A stretch of DNA of 64,000 nt, from NCBI GenBank assembly GCA_014871385.1, contig CM026433.1:8665078-8729077 (forward strand), read 5' to 3'. Shown piece after piece: positions 10,047 to 19,906 of the stretch. The notes below the pieces were generated by a model. The model was not told the origin of the DNA. It was given only the letters and a program-made list of their open reading frames with translations, and searched no databases. Positions within the stretch are counted from its first letter, which is position 1. Each line of letters opens with the position of its first letter. Origin of the DNA: Ceratodon purpureus (lineage: Eukaryota; Streptophyta; Bryopsida; Pseudoditrichales; Ditrichaceae). Made by a program: the position numbers and the translations under genes.

Positions 10047-11993
10047 CCTACTGTCGTCGACGACAGTAGGCCGAGGGAGGGGTTCGGAGTTTGGGGATTT
10101 CTTTTTAGTTTTTTTTTTTAAATTTTTTTGGGTGATACTTTGTGTGATAAAATCGCATAATTGCTTAGAGAGAATTTATAGTAATGCGAAGCTTTTCAAA
10201 TTGTATACGTATTTGAATTAAATTATATTTTTTTTATTTTTTTGGGAAAACCCCAGACCTACTGTCGTCAACGACAGTAGGCCGAGGGAGGGGTACGGAG
10301 TGTGGGGATTTCTTTTTAGTTTTTTTTTTTAAATTTTTTTGGTGTTATTTTGTGTTTTTTTGTGTCATAAGAATGCATAATTGCTAGGAAATAATTAATA
10401 GGAATGTGAAGGTTTTGAAGTTCTATTCGTATTTGAAGTTAATTTTAATATTTTAAATTTTTTTAAAAATACCCCAGACCTACTGTCGTCAACGACAGTA
10501 GGCCGAGGGAGGGGTTCGGAGTTTGGGGATTTCTTTTTAGTTTTTTTTTTTAAATTTTTTTCGGTGATACTTTGTGTGATAAAATCGCATAATTGCTTAG
10601 AGAGAATTTATAGTAATGCTAAGCTTTTCATATTGTATACGTATTTGAATTAAATTTTGATTTTTTTAATTTTTTTTAAAATACCCCAGACCTACTGTCG
10701 TCAACGACAGTAGGCCGAGGGAGGGGTTCGGAGTTTGGGGATTTCTTTTTAGTTTTTTTTTTTAAATTTTTTTCGGTGATACTTTGTGTGATAAAATCGC
10801 ATAATTGCTTAGAGAGAATTTATAGTAATGCTAAGCTTTTCATATTGTATACGTATTTGAATTAAATTTTGATTTTTTTAATTTTTTTTAAAATACCCCA
10901 GACCTACTGTCGTCAACGACAGTAGGCCGAGGGAGGGGTTCGGGGTTTGGGGATTTCTTTTTAGTTTTTTTTTTTAAATTTTTTTGGGTGTTACTTTGTG
11001 TGATAAAATCGCATAATTGCTTAGAGATAATTTATAGTAATGCGAAGCTTTTCAAATTGTATACGTATTTGAATTAAATTTTATTTTTTTTAATTTTTTG
11101 GGAAAACCCCAGACCTACTGTCGTCAACGACAGTAGGCCGAGGGAAGGGTTCGGAGTTTGGGGATTTCTTTTAATTTTTTATTTTTAATTTTTTTGGGTG
11201 TTACTTTGTGTTAATTACAATGTATATTAAACATTATTAAATTTTTAGAGGTTTTTTTTTTTATTTTTAAAGAAATTTTAAGTCCACGAACCTACTGTCG
11301 TCAACGACAGTAGGCCGGGAGGGTATGGAAGGATTTGGGGATTTTATCGATTTAATTTTTATTTTCTTTATTCTTTGATTTTTGGTGTTATAAGAATTGC
11401 ATTTTGCTCCCAAAATCTGAATATTCTTTACATTGTTTTCAATTTTCAATGGTTTTATTATAATTTTTAATAGGAATGTGAAGCTTTTGAAGTTTTTTAC
11501 ACATTTGAATGATAATTTCAGTTTTTTAAATTTTTTGAAAAATTCTAGACCTACTGTCGTCAACGACAGTAGGCCAAGGGAGGGGCAAGGAGTTTGGGGA
11601 TTTTTGAATCGTTTTTTTTTTTAAATTTTTGGAGTTCTTTTGTGTAATAAAATAGCATGAAAGCTTAGAGAAAATTTATAGGAAATTAAAAGTTTTCAAG
11701 TTGTATATTTAGTTGAATGTTATTATTTTTTTTTTAAAATATTTTCAAAATGCCCAGACCTACTGTCGTCAACGACAGTAGGCCGAGGGAGGGGCATGGA
11801 GTTTGGGGATTTTTGAAGTTTTTTTTTTTTTAATTTTTTTAGAGTTATTTTGTGTGATAAAATAGCATGAAACCTAAGAGAAAATTAATAGGGAATTAAA
11901 GCTTTTCAACATGTTTACTCATTTGAATGATATTATTTTATTTTTTAAATTTTTTTGAAGAACCCCAGACCTACTGTCGTCAACGACAGTAGG
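10047..11993. repeat. Array of ten 24-bp palindromes at about 211-bp spacing
   Basis: Each site has 10-bp arms CCTACTGTCG / CGACAGTAGG around a TCAA centre; the first has TCGA, making it a perfect palindrome. Sites are at 10047-10070, 10258-10281, 10479-10502, 10691-10714, 10903-10926, 11114-11137, 11291-11314, 11550-11573, 11759-11782 and 11970-11993. Each is followed by GGCC..GGGAGGG and a poly-T tract, and the AT-rich DNA between sites is also repeated. Start-to-start spacing is 211, 221, 212, 212, 211, 177, 259, 209 and 211 bp. A half site (CCTACTGTCGTCAAGC) lies at about 12377-12392. As RNA each site would form a 10-bp hairpin with a four-base loop; as DNA it is a binding-site-like dyad. 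Confidence 0.95.
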
Positions 11994-12663
11994 CCGAGGG
12001 AGGGGCATGGAGTTTGGGGATTATTGAAGTCTTTTTTTTTTTAATTTTTTTGAAGTCAATTTCTGTGACTATAAAATCGCTTCACTCGCCCGGTGATTTG
12101 AATCAGGAATTAAGCCAATATAAATTGATTAACTGATGTAATGGACAGTGATAATCAGTAGCTACTTACATATTGACCGAGTGATTTTATTTTATTTTAA
12201 ACCGGTTGATATTTCAAGATTTTGGTTTCGGGAGGCCGGGAGGGTGGGGAAGGATTCGGGGATTTTTGCAATTTCTTTTTAGTTTTTTTTATTCTTTGAT
12301 TTTTTGTGGTCTGTGAACTGGATTTTGGTCAGAAAATCTGAATGTTATTTATAATGTTTTTTTAATATTAGGCAATCCTACTGTCGTCAAGCATGGTTGG
12401 GAAAATACTTCTATTTAAATTGTAAAACATTTTTGGATTTCTTTGAAATATTTGGATATGGGGATTATGCTTCTGTAATTATTTTTATTTTTTTGAGTTC
12501 CTTTTTGTGTAAAGTCAATGCATGGTTGATAAAATAGTTTTAATTGAATGGTAAGAGTCTTGATGAGTGTTGATGAGTTCTTAAGGTTTTTTTTGGAGCG
12601 TTCTCGAAGTTGTGGTTTGTTTCATTATAGTTGCTGTTTTTTCTAATAATTAAAAAATTGTTT
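11994..12663. other. Degenerate end of the palindrome array
   Basis: This AT-rich DNA resembles the array spacers, with a truncated repeat flank at about 12227-12300 (GGGAGGCCGGGAGGGTGGGG) and a half palindrome at 12377-12392. No gene is visible. The 3' end, with TTTTTTCTAATAATT before ATGATTAAG, could be an intron end feeding the exon at 12664-12732. Confidence 0.5.
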
Positions 12664-15600
12664 ATGATTAAGGACTCTGATGGAGATCATCTGGGTAGCG
12701 AGCGTCAAGACCCGACTCCAGCAGAAACTGAGGTATTTCATTCAATTTTCAATTTATATTGTTTTCTTATGTTTTTGATTTTGAGTTCTATTCGCCTCAA
12801 ACACATGTTCGTTTCCTTCTTTTTAAAAAATTGAAGTTAATCCTCACTTCATTTCTTCTACTCTAGGTATCATCCGATGCTCCTGAGATTGCTACTTCCC
12901 CCATTTCTGTGATCAATGTTTCCGATCTCTCGGATTCATTTGATCAGCCTTATTGTACCTGTGATGTAGCCAACCCTGTAGGTGTGGAAAGTGGACCTCT
13001 CGAGGTCCACTCTCCTCAGTACATGCCTACCTCGCCAGTGTACATGCCTACCTCTCCAGTGTACATGCCTACATCCCCGGTGTATGAGCCTACCTCCCCG
13101 GGCTACATGCCCACGTCTCCTCCACAGGGCTCCCCGCCGATGTCTCCTCCCTCTCCTTCGTCGCCGATTAGAGTCAGGAGGCCAGCCCATGTCGTCTTTG
13201 CTCTGCCGGCAATTCTGCCGTGCCCTGTCCAACAGACCAGGCGATTTTGGAGGAGGCGCCGTCACTGGAACTGTAGACAGTCTAAGGAGTACTATAGTCG
13301 ATCCTCACGTAGATAGTTTTATCAATCACAGTTGATGATTGATTTGTTAAAAGAGAGGTTACAGTATGAAGATATATTGTTACTTTCTTTTACATAATTG
13401 TCTACTTTGCATGACTTTCTTCTATTGTGCTTGTATTCCTAATTTGCTTACCTTCTCGCAGGTTACGCAAACACAAGATGTGTTGGCTAAACCATCTTGT
13501 CCGTTAAACTTGAAGACTGCAACAGAAGGGGAATTGGAACATCAGACCTTATACAAGGTGAACACCAACGCCGTCATCAACAAGCTCAGGATCAAGCCAT
13601 CGCAAAAGTCCCGAATGTCGGTGCCCCTTTGCAGGATGATCCCAATGGCAAAGGTCAGACCAGTGGGCGAAGTGGGTGTGCAGCATTTGGAGCGGGAGTT
13701 CGTCAAGGGGTATAGAGATGGCGACCGCGTCATGTACATCTCCATGTACAACAACGAAGAGCAGACACGAGATGTTACGGATGAGGTCATGGCTAAATGG
13801 AGCCCATTATGGAGGGACGCGAATGATGCCTTTGAATTTGAGCTTCAAAGTGACGAGGACTGGTCTCATTTCTCGGGGAAGATGTTCTTTGTCTGGGAAG
13901 GTAACCATCGCCTCTCAGCATGGCTTCGGCATATCAACAAGCATCATGCAGAGGACCCGTCATGGCACATATCAGTGAACTGCATAGTACTCGATCCCCG
14001 TGGCCATGTTGGCAATCTTCTTCACGCAATGCATGACATCAACTGGTAAGTACTTGTTTCTTTTCTCGTGTTATTCATTTGTTACTTAATCTCATCTCTT
14101 TTATTCATCATACGTATTTTGGTTTCTTTTCAGGTCGACTGAGAATGACCACGTCAAGAGTAATCTCCCTGCAAAACTATTTCGAATCCGCTCTTTTGGA
14201 ATGATGAAGCTTGAGGAATTCAAAGACCTCCTAAGTCCTGAAGAGTATGACGCATGTTTGAAGAACAAGCCACCTAATCCATCGTGGTTTCCCTTGACAA
14301 CTAAAGTTTTCATCGCATTTCTCTACCGAGTAAGTCCTACCTCCTCTCTCTATTTGCTTTTTATTCTTCAATACTCATGGAATTTCCTAAGCCTGAATTA
14401 TCTATCTACAGCGGGAACTTGCTGCGGCCTCCGATGAAGCAGCAAATGCCTACCGCATGAAGACACCCGTGGAAGAGCAGTCTGCAAGTGCAGTTTGGGA
14501 TGTCATGAATGAGGCATCAGAGAGAATGGTCGAAGCCATCAAGAAGAAGGACTTTACCAAGTACTTGGCCATTGCGAATCCCAAGAATGGTGACGACTTC
14601 CTCAATGAGGTGACTCACTTATCATTGTTCAATTCACTATTTCGTATTACTTCATTAATTTCTGTATTTATATTTTTTAAACTTCCGTGCTTCTTGCAGA
14701 TTAATCGCCATTTCAGTCTCAACAATAAGCCTGAGATGTCAGTCGATAAGCTTCAGAAGGTTGTTCCAGCGGCCGTTGAGGCCAAATACAAGGCTCGTTG
14801 GTTGAAGTGGTGGAACTCATCCCCGACTGCTCGAACGTCTTACAGATTTCTGCCATCTGAATTCAAAGACACCGAATTCGACCCATGGTTGAACAAAGCT
14901 TCATTCTGGGCTGGGGTAATTTTCATTAAAAATTTCTTTCGAATTCCTTGTTCCTTTATTTTTTTACTGTATTCCTTCTTCGCTGCTACTAATATGAATT
15001 CTGTATTACAGTTGGAGGAAGCCGTCATCCACGAAGTCGAGGACATATTCAAGTCTGAGAACCTCGATATCAATTGGATGGCATTTCCTGATGTCCAACA
15101 GCCGGGCGATTTTGTCGAAAGTTCACGTATTCTCTTGTGGGATAAGGCCTTCCCTACGTTCATAGGAAAAAAAGCTGTGAAGCACTTCGACAAGAAGTCC
15201 AACTTCGCTAAATTCCCTGGAACCGCTCAAGTTGTCAAGCGGGTTATTTACCGGTACATTACCAAACTTAATCGCATTTCCATTTCATAGTTCTCATTGT
15301 AATTGTTTCTTATACTTACCTCCTTTGTGTCTTACCATAGGTACTTCAAGCGAGAGCTTCTTTTGAAGGGGGCCATCAGCGTTCAGCAACTCCCCATGTA
15401 CTTCAAGCTTTGGACGCAGACAACCTCGGACCAGTGTATCTATTCTCCCCAGCAGATAAAAAGGTACAAAGCTGCTCACCTTGACGCTGGATGCTGGTAT
15501 CTTGATTGTATTGGTGGTTTCACCATTGACTCCGAGGCGGAAGTCAAGATGCTGCACGATGGAGGTGCAGTTGTCGTGGAGGACTCCGTGGATGATGCAG

Positions 15601-17415
15601 AACGTCCTGAAGGAGAGCAGGATCAGTCTTCTGCTCCTCCACCGAAGAGAGGGAGAGGAAGGCGACTAAAATCTCTGGGTTCTCGGTCAGAGGCATCACA
15701 GCAAACTGGTGCGGAGTCTTCCGCGCCAACTGAGAAGGCACCAGAGCCCTCTCCGGGTATTGTCGTTACGAACCCTTCTCCAGCTTCTTCACCGGCTCCT
15801 TCCTCGATCAGTGCTTCGGAGATCACCAGAGGTCTCCTTCAGCAGAGGAAGGCCAAACTATATCCTCAAACAACTTCTTCCGCTGGAGCTTCGATTTCCA
15901 CACATGTCTCCGTCTTCAACTCATCTGTGGATTCCATGTTACGGCGAAATAGGAGACAGGAGAGAAAAGGTGGCGACCCGGATTGGATCAAGACTCAAGA
16001 CTTCATTCGCAAGGTTTGTTCCTATATTTTGACATTTACTGGATTCTGCCACCTTTACTCGCTAAGCAGTTACTAACTCTGCTTTCTTGTTTCCTCAAGT
16101 TTGGAGCAGGCCGCGAAAACATAGTTGGGGACCGTTGCAAACAAGAGGACCATCTGGGAGTCGACTTGATCATTGCCGACATCCCTGAGAATCTTCCCGT
16201 CCCATCCGTTTCCGTTCCCCCCACGAGTATTCCGCCTTGGAACTCTCGCTACAAGGATTATTTGTACGACATCTTCCATTTTGCAGATGATTTCCTGCAG
16301 AAAGATGGTGCCATCTGCCTCATCTACAACACTGATCAGAAGCTGGCTGAGGATATCGAGGTAGAAGCTGCTGGTGGTGGATACGTGCTGTTCAAGGACT
16401 GGTGGGGTGTCAATGTACTCGGCCTGACTTCTCCTACGAACCCCGAGAACTTGGTACTTTTCCTGAACATGCCCTTCTCTTTGCTTACTGATAACCCTTC
16501 CGCTTCATTTTTCTCACTAGTTTTGCTTGACTGCAGACTATGCGGTTCTGGATTCGCGTCTACGTTCGTAGTGGCAGTACTTTCTCCTTCCAGACGAAGA
16601 AGGAAGACCTGATACATGGGCTCCTCAACATTACCGAGAGTGATGCCATTTTCAACTTCACCGATGCCGACTCTCAGCTCATGAATGGGGAGGTGCCGTG
16701 GAGAGGCCCAAGGGAGAAATCCCCTGAGATGATGCAGAACATCATTGAGGAGCTGTCGAAGCCCGGCGACATAGTCTTTGACTGGAATGCTGGGACAGGT
16801 AACTCTCTTACATATATCTGCTTCATTTTTCCTCTCGTTTTTTCCAAAGTTTCTCATTTCTTTGTTTCTCTTCGAGTTTCAGGGGCCTCCATCAAGGCCG
16901 CCCAGGCTGTTGGTCGTCACATTCTCGCTTTTGAGGAGGACGAAGCCATATTCAACGCCCTTCTCAAACCACCCGCCATGGGCCCTCCTAAACATCCAAG
17001 GCCGGCAGCAACAGGCGAAGCGCCTCCAAAGAGAGCAAGACCTGACAAGTGGTGTAAGTCTTCTATTCTTTGTTTATATTATCCAATTATTACTGCTCTT
17101 TCTAGCTCTACGGACTCTGTCTAACCACAGTCGGTTCTCTATTGCAGAGTAGTTTCCGCAACACCGCCACGTGGGCCAAGAGCAGTGTCCACTCCATCGT
17201 GGCGTCTTCATTCCAGCCCGATTCAGCCTTTCATACTTCCGGACTACGCAGAGGACTTAGCACAGGCGTTTCAATCTGGAGCCCTAACATATGTTCCTAG
17301 TCGGCCAACTACTTTTGATCCCAGGGCCCTTCTATTCGTCGATGACGAGGCGGTAGAAGGAGATTCAGAGTCATCTAGTTCTGAGAGTGGAAGTAGCGAT
17401 GGTAGCATATTCTGA
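12664..17415 (+). CDS. ParB-like / DNA N4-N6 methyltransferase protein with Pol II CTD-like heptads
   Basis: Predicted exons are 12664-12732, 12867-about 13300 (3' end uncertain), 13462-14045, 14134-14329, 14412-14609, 14700-14915, 15012-15253, 15341-16013, 16100-16453, 16537-16798, 16883-about 17048 and 17148-17415. Exons from 13462 to 16798 join in frame. In order the protein has five YxPTSPx heptads, then a ParB/sulfiredoxin-like domain ([19 protein letters not shown], then [11 protein letters not shown] with the GxHR motif). A Trp-rich middle and a Ser/Pro-rich linker follow. The beta-class methyltransferase domain comes last, with [10 protein letters not shown] at the DPPY position preceding SAM-binding motif I ([14 protein letters not shown]...[10 protein letters not shown]). 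The C-terminus is acidic/Ser-rich. ParB-methylase fusions are known in bacteria and phages. DIPE departs from the canonical catalytic motif, so activity is uncertain. Exon 2 otherwise ends at a stop at 13316, and the last donor is weak. Confidence 0.75.
13020..13124 (+). repeat. Five tandem CTD-like heptad codons
   Basis: Five consecutive 21-bp units encode Y-M-P-T-S-P-V (three times), Y-E-P-T-S-P-G and Y-M-P-T-S-P-P. Relative to the RNA polymerase II CTD consensus YSPTSPS they keep Y1, P3, T4, S5 and P6 and lose S2 and S7. Only this reading frame is open across exon 12867 onward, and it is in phase with the previous predicted exon, which supports it as coding. Confidence 0.9.
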
Positions 17416-17868
17416 GTTTGAAGGAGGCTTCGGTCTTTCATTGTTTTCATTGGATTTGATTTGATTTGATTTAATTGGAGTTCATTGCGTAATCCTTTGC
17501 CTACTCTACTACCCTGAATCTATACTTGTTACGATTCTCATTTCCAAATCGTCTCCTCCTATGTAGAGGATGAAATGTCACAACCATAATGCTCAGAATA
17601 TAATATGAAGAATGAAATGTTACAAAAGAAATGTTCAACATTTAAATTGCGCTGTAACTTATATTTTAACCATTCAAAATCCCACATTTATTAACCATAT
17701 TACCTATTATTGACTTGGTTCACATCTTGGTTTCTGCTACTCCATTATTCTACACGAACTCTGAAATAGTCCACGAACTTTTAAGACCATCTCTTTTAGT
17801 TGGTTTCGAGTTCTCTTATTCCTAAATCTTAAGGATTGTATTCGAACACCCCGCTATACTTCACAGTA
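17416..17868. other. Convergent intergenic gap
   Basis: AT-rich 3' flank between the methyltransferase gene (plus) and the 123-aa ORF (minus). It contains a short TTTGATTTGATTTGATTTAAT repeat near 17454-17474 and AATAT-rich stretches that could carry polyadenylation signals for both genes. Nothing else is seen. Confidence 0.5.
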
Positions 17869-18240
17869 CTAATCCTTCGGAGGATATACAGTCCAACTCT
17901 TGTCCATATCAAACCAGCAAGTTTCGCCATCCGATATGATCACTTCGGGCAGTTGAACAACTGGATTCTCATCGACGTTCGATAGCAAGGGATACGGGAT
18001 TAGGGACAACTCCATAATACGTAGAAGCTCATTGGTACAAAGCACTGTCCAACGCCATTCACCTTCACCAACATGGAGGCTTCCGATGTGCCTAAACGGT
18101 GGCAGGTCCATGCCTCGTTCCCTGGCGCGCTCCACCTCCAGCAGCCACGGCCGCAGCTCCTCATAACTCGCCGGTGCCTTTGGGGGCAAACCTACAGCCG
18201 CTCTCGTCCTCTTGGATCTCGCATTACACACCTTCGGCAT
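17869..18240 (-). CDS. Hypothetical protein, 123 aa, in the 17.7-kb element
   Basis: The open frame runs from ATG at 18240 to a stop at 17869. The N-terminus is basic (MPKVCNARSKRTRAAVGLPP), followed by a charged segment with EVERARERGMDLPPF and a Trp/aromatic-rich C-terminus (GEWRWTVLCT, CWFDMDKSWTVYPP). No family is recognised. It is the last ORF before the right terminal repeat and is convergent with the methyltransferase gene. An upstream exon in 18250-18500 is possible, but I could not identify one. Confidence 0.45.
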   Translation of the reverse strand: MPKVCNARSKRTRAAVGLPPKAPASYEELRPWLLEVERARERGMDLPPFRHIGSLHVGEGEWRWTVLCTNELLRIMELSLIPYPLLSNVDENPVVQLPEVIISDGETCWFDMDKSWTVYPPKD

Positions 18241-18879
18241 CGCGCAACACAGTGAATTCTTGTAGTCTTCAAACGTTACACTCTAGCTTGCAGATTGACA
18301 TCCCCGAACTCCTACGCTACCTTCGCATACAGCACAGAATGCCAAGGTCTGTGTCACTATCCTAATACACCTCCTAGAGACAAGCTCAAGAAACCAAGAG
18401 TGACCTCCTTCTCTGGAACCCAGCTTACCAAGTGCTGTTTCATGATGAAAATCTCCTACTTGTATCACTCAAATGAAGATGCTTTGCTGCCTAGGAAGAG
18501 AGAGTAATCTTCGATGAAGACAAGGACTCTGACAAGGTATATCTTGGTTCCAGCAGTTAAGATAATATACACGACATTTGAAATATTCCAGGAAGTTTTC
18601 AAACCTTGCCTCCTTTACGTTCTGTCAAATTTGTTTTTTCCCTTGTGAATTTACATAATCCTATGAAGGAATTATTTGTTTCATCTAAAACTCAACGCCT
18701 GATCATTGTATCTTACCTAAACCCATGACAAATCTAAAGGAATGTATGCATGACGTCAGCATGACATCAGCCCTAATTTGTATCTTTGAGAATAAACGTA
18801 ATAAATTCTTACCAGAGATAACCCTAATTTCCACGGTAATATACTCTTTTTCTAAAAAAAGTGTCACAATTAAGCCTTA
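18241..18879. other. Spacer before the right terminal repeat
   Basis: Only short open frames in conflicting phases are found, without recognisable domains. The stretch becomes AT-rich after about 18590. No repeat other than the terminal-repeat blocks starting at about 18880 is apparent. Confidence 0.4.
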
Positions 18880-19277
18880 ATTTAGTAATTTTCCACGGTT
18901 ATAGGGTCTACTTTGCTTTTGAAAATTTTCGTAATTGTCAATTCTGTGCTCTCCATTCTGCGCTCACCGCTCTCCGCTCTACGCTCTCCGCTCACGTACG
19001 AACTTTCCCCGAACCAATGACCTCCGAGCGAGGCGTGTGGAGGGCACATCTACAGTGTCGGGCTGACACAACCTGCCCACTTGGGACCAAAGCCCGAGCC
19101 GAGGCATTCATGTCTCACCTAATATTCCGAGGACCTTTGTTGTGAGTGCGCCACGCAGTTCTGTGCGGGCAACAACTCTGGCATCCGCTGCCAGCGGCAG
19201 AGGTGCCCAAAGTAGGGAGTTCACCTAGAAAGGGCAGGCTTACACGGCCTTATTTTGAGCTCATTTTTCTCCTAATG
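18880..19277 (-). repeat. Right terminal inverted repeat of the 17.7-kb element
   Basis: Read inward on the minus strand from 19277 it starts CATTAGGAGAAAAATGAG and continues with GGCCGTGTAAGC. After about 200 bp of unrelated sequence come the GC-rich GGAGAGC block (about 18946-19000) and CCACGGTTATAGGGTC at 18892-18907, the inverse of the left end's innermost block. The ATTGGTTCGGGG next to the GC block is itself in opposite orientation to the left end's CTCGAACCAATG, another sign of mosaic rearrangement. Confidence 0.85.
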
Positions 19278-19546
19278 GCTTTAAGTGAACGACGAACTTT
19301 CTTTGCATTTTGCTCATCAATAAGTCCGATTGGCTGCTCTAAATAGATTTCTTCATTTATTTCGCCATATAAGAAAGCAGTATGAACATCAAATTGGATA
19401 ATATCCATGTCTTTTATTGTTGCTTAAAAAGAATAGTTTGTATAGAATCAAATTTCACCACATGGCAGAAAGTCTCTATGTAGTCCATTCCTTCTTTTTG
19501 TATTCCATTCCTATGTAGTCCGTTCCTTCATTTTGCAAGAAGTTGT
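19278..19546 (-). pseudogene. Decayed copia pol, middle of reverse transcriptase
   Basis: The minus strand encodes in broken frames the copia RT blocks EGMDYIETF...VVKFDSIQTI (about 19420-19490) and QFDVHTAFLYGEINEEIYLE (about 19320-19400), then a K-K-V-R-R-S-L-K-A segment reaching 19278. This is the same dead element as 250-1587, separated from it by the 17.7-kb insertion, and from 24823 onward by the young copia insertion. Confidence 0.8.
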
Positions 19547-19840
19547 TGTTAGACAGTGAACCATGGGGGTGAGCCAAGACATACACCAAAAGAGAGTGAG
19601 AGCTTGGAAAGCTCTCCCTTTATATAGTAGAGGGAGTTGTACAATCAGCCGCCAAGGCATTAATCATCATCAGTCATGCCCTTAACTAAACCGTTGTATA
19701 TATAGTACGGTAGATAGTGGGGATATGGTTAGATCCTAAGTGGTTACCGGGAACTGGATGGAAACTGGGAACAGGAAGGTGAAGCGTCTGTGGATGGATG
19801 GGAAAACCCCGGAGTGGGGATGAGAGTCCCTATCTTAACA
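19547..19840 (-). repeat. 3' LTR of the young copia element
   Basis: 294 bp, nearly identical to 24529-24822. It is the 3' LTR with respect to the minus-strand coding sequence. The purine-rich tract on its inner side (minus strand CTCGAGGAGGAG, about 19841-19852) is the expected polypurine primer. Confidence 0.95.
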
Positions 19841-19906
19841 CTCCTCCTCGAGGGACACCGTGCTCGCTAAAAAACTTCATGGGTGTGAAGAAAAAGAGCT
19901 ATGGCG

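Larger units (their letters stand above)
1588..19277. mobile_element. 17.7-kb TIR transposon carrying a transposase and a ParB-methyltransferase gene
   Basis: Both ends begin, read inward, with CATTAGGAGAAAAAT and share further inverted blocks over roughly 360-400 bp. The left boundary is fixed at 1588 and the right at 19277 because the flanking DNA is the same decayed copia reverse-transcriptase gene. Rejoining AAAGC (right flank, minus strand) to TCTTTAC (left flank) restores the expected K-A-L-Y codons with nothing duplicated. Inside are a MULE-type transposase (3643-7408, minus), small unknown ORFs (2936-3388, 17869-18240), exons at 7950-8879, a ten-copy palindrome array and a ParB/DNA-methyltransferase gene (12664-17415). 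Element family is inferred from the transposase; the absence of a 9-bp duplication is unlike classical Mutator. Confidence 0.85.

Noticed and set aside
10047..11993. CRISPR-like array
   Set aside because: Repeats are palindromes in 211-bp units whose spacers are themselves repeated AT-rich sequence, in a eukaryotic intron-rich locus; no cas genes.
12936..13265. Arg/His-rich minus-strand frame
   Set aside because: Antisense reading of the heptad-coding exon.
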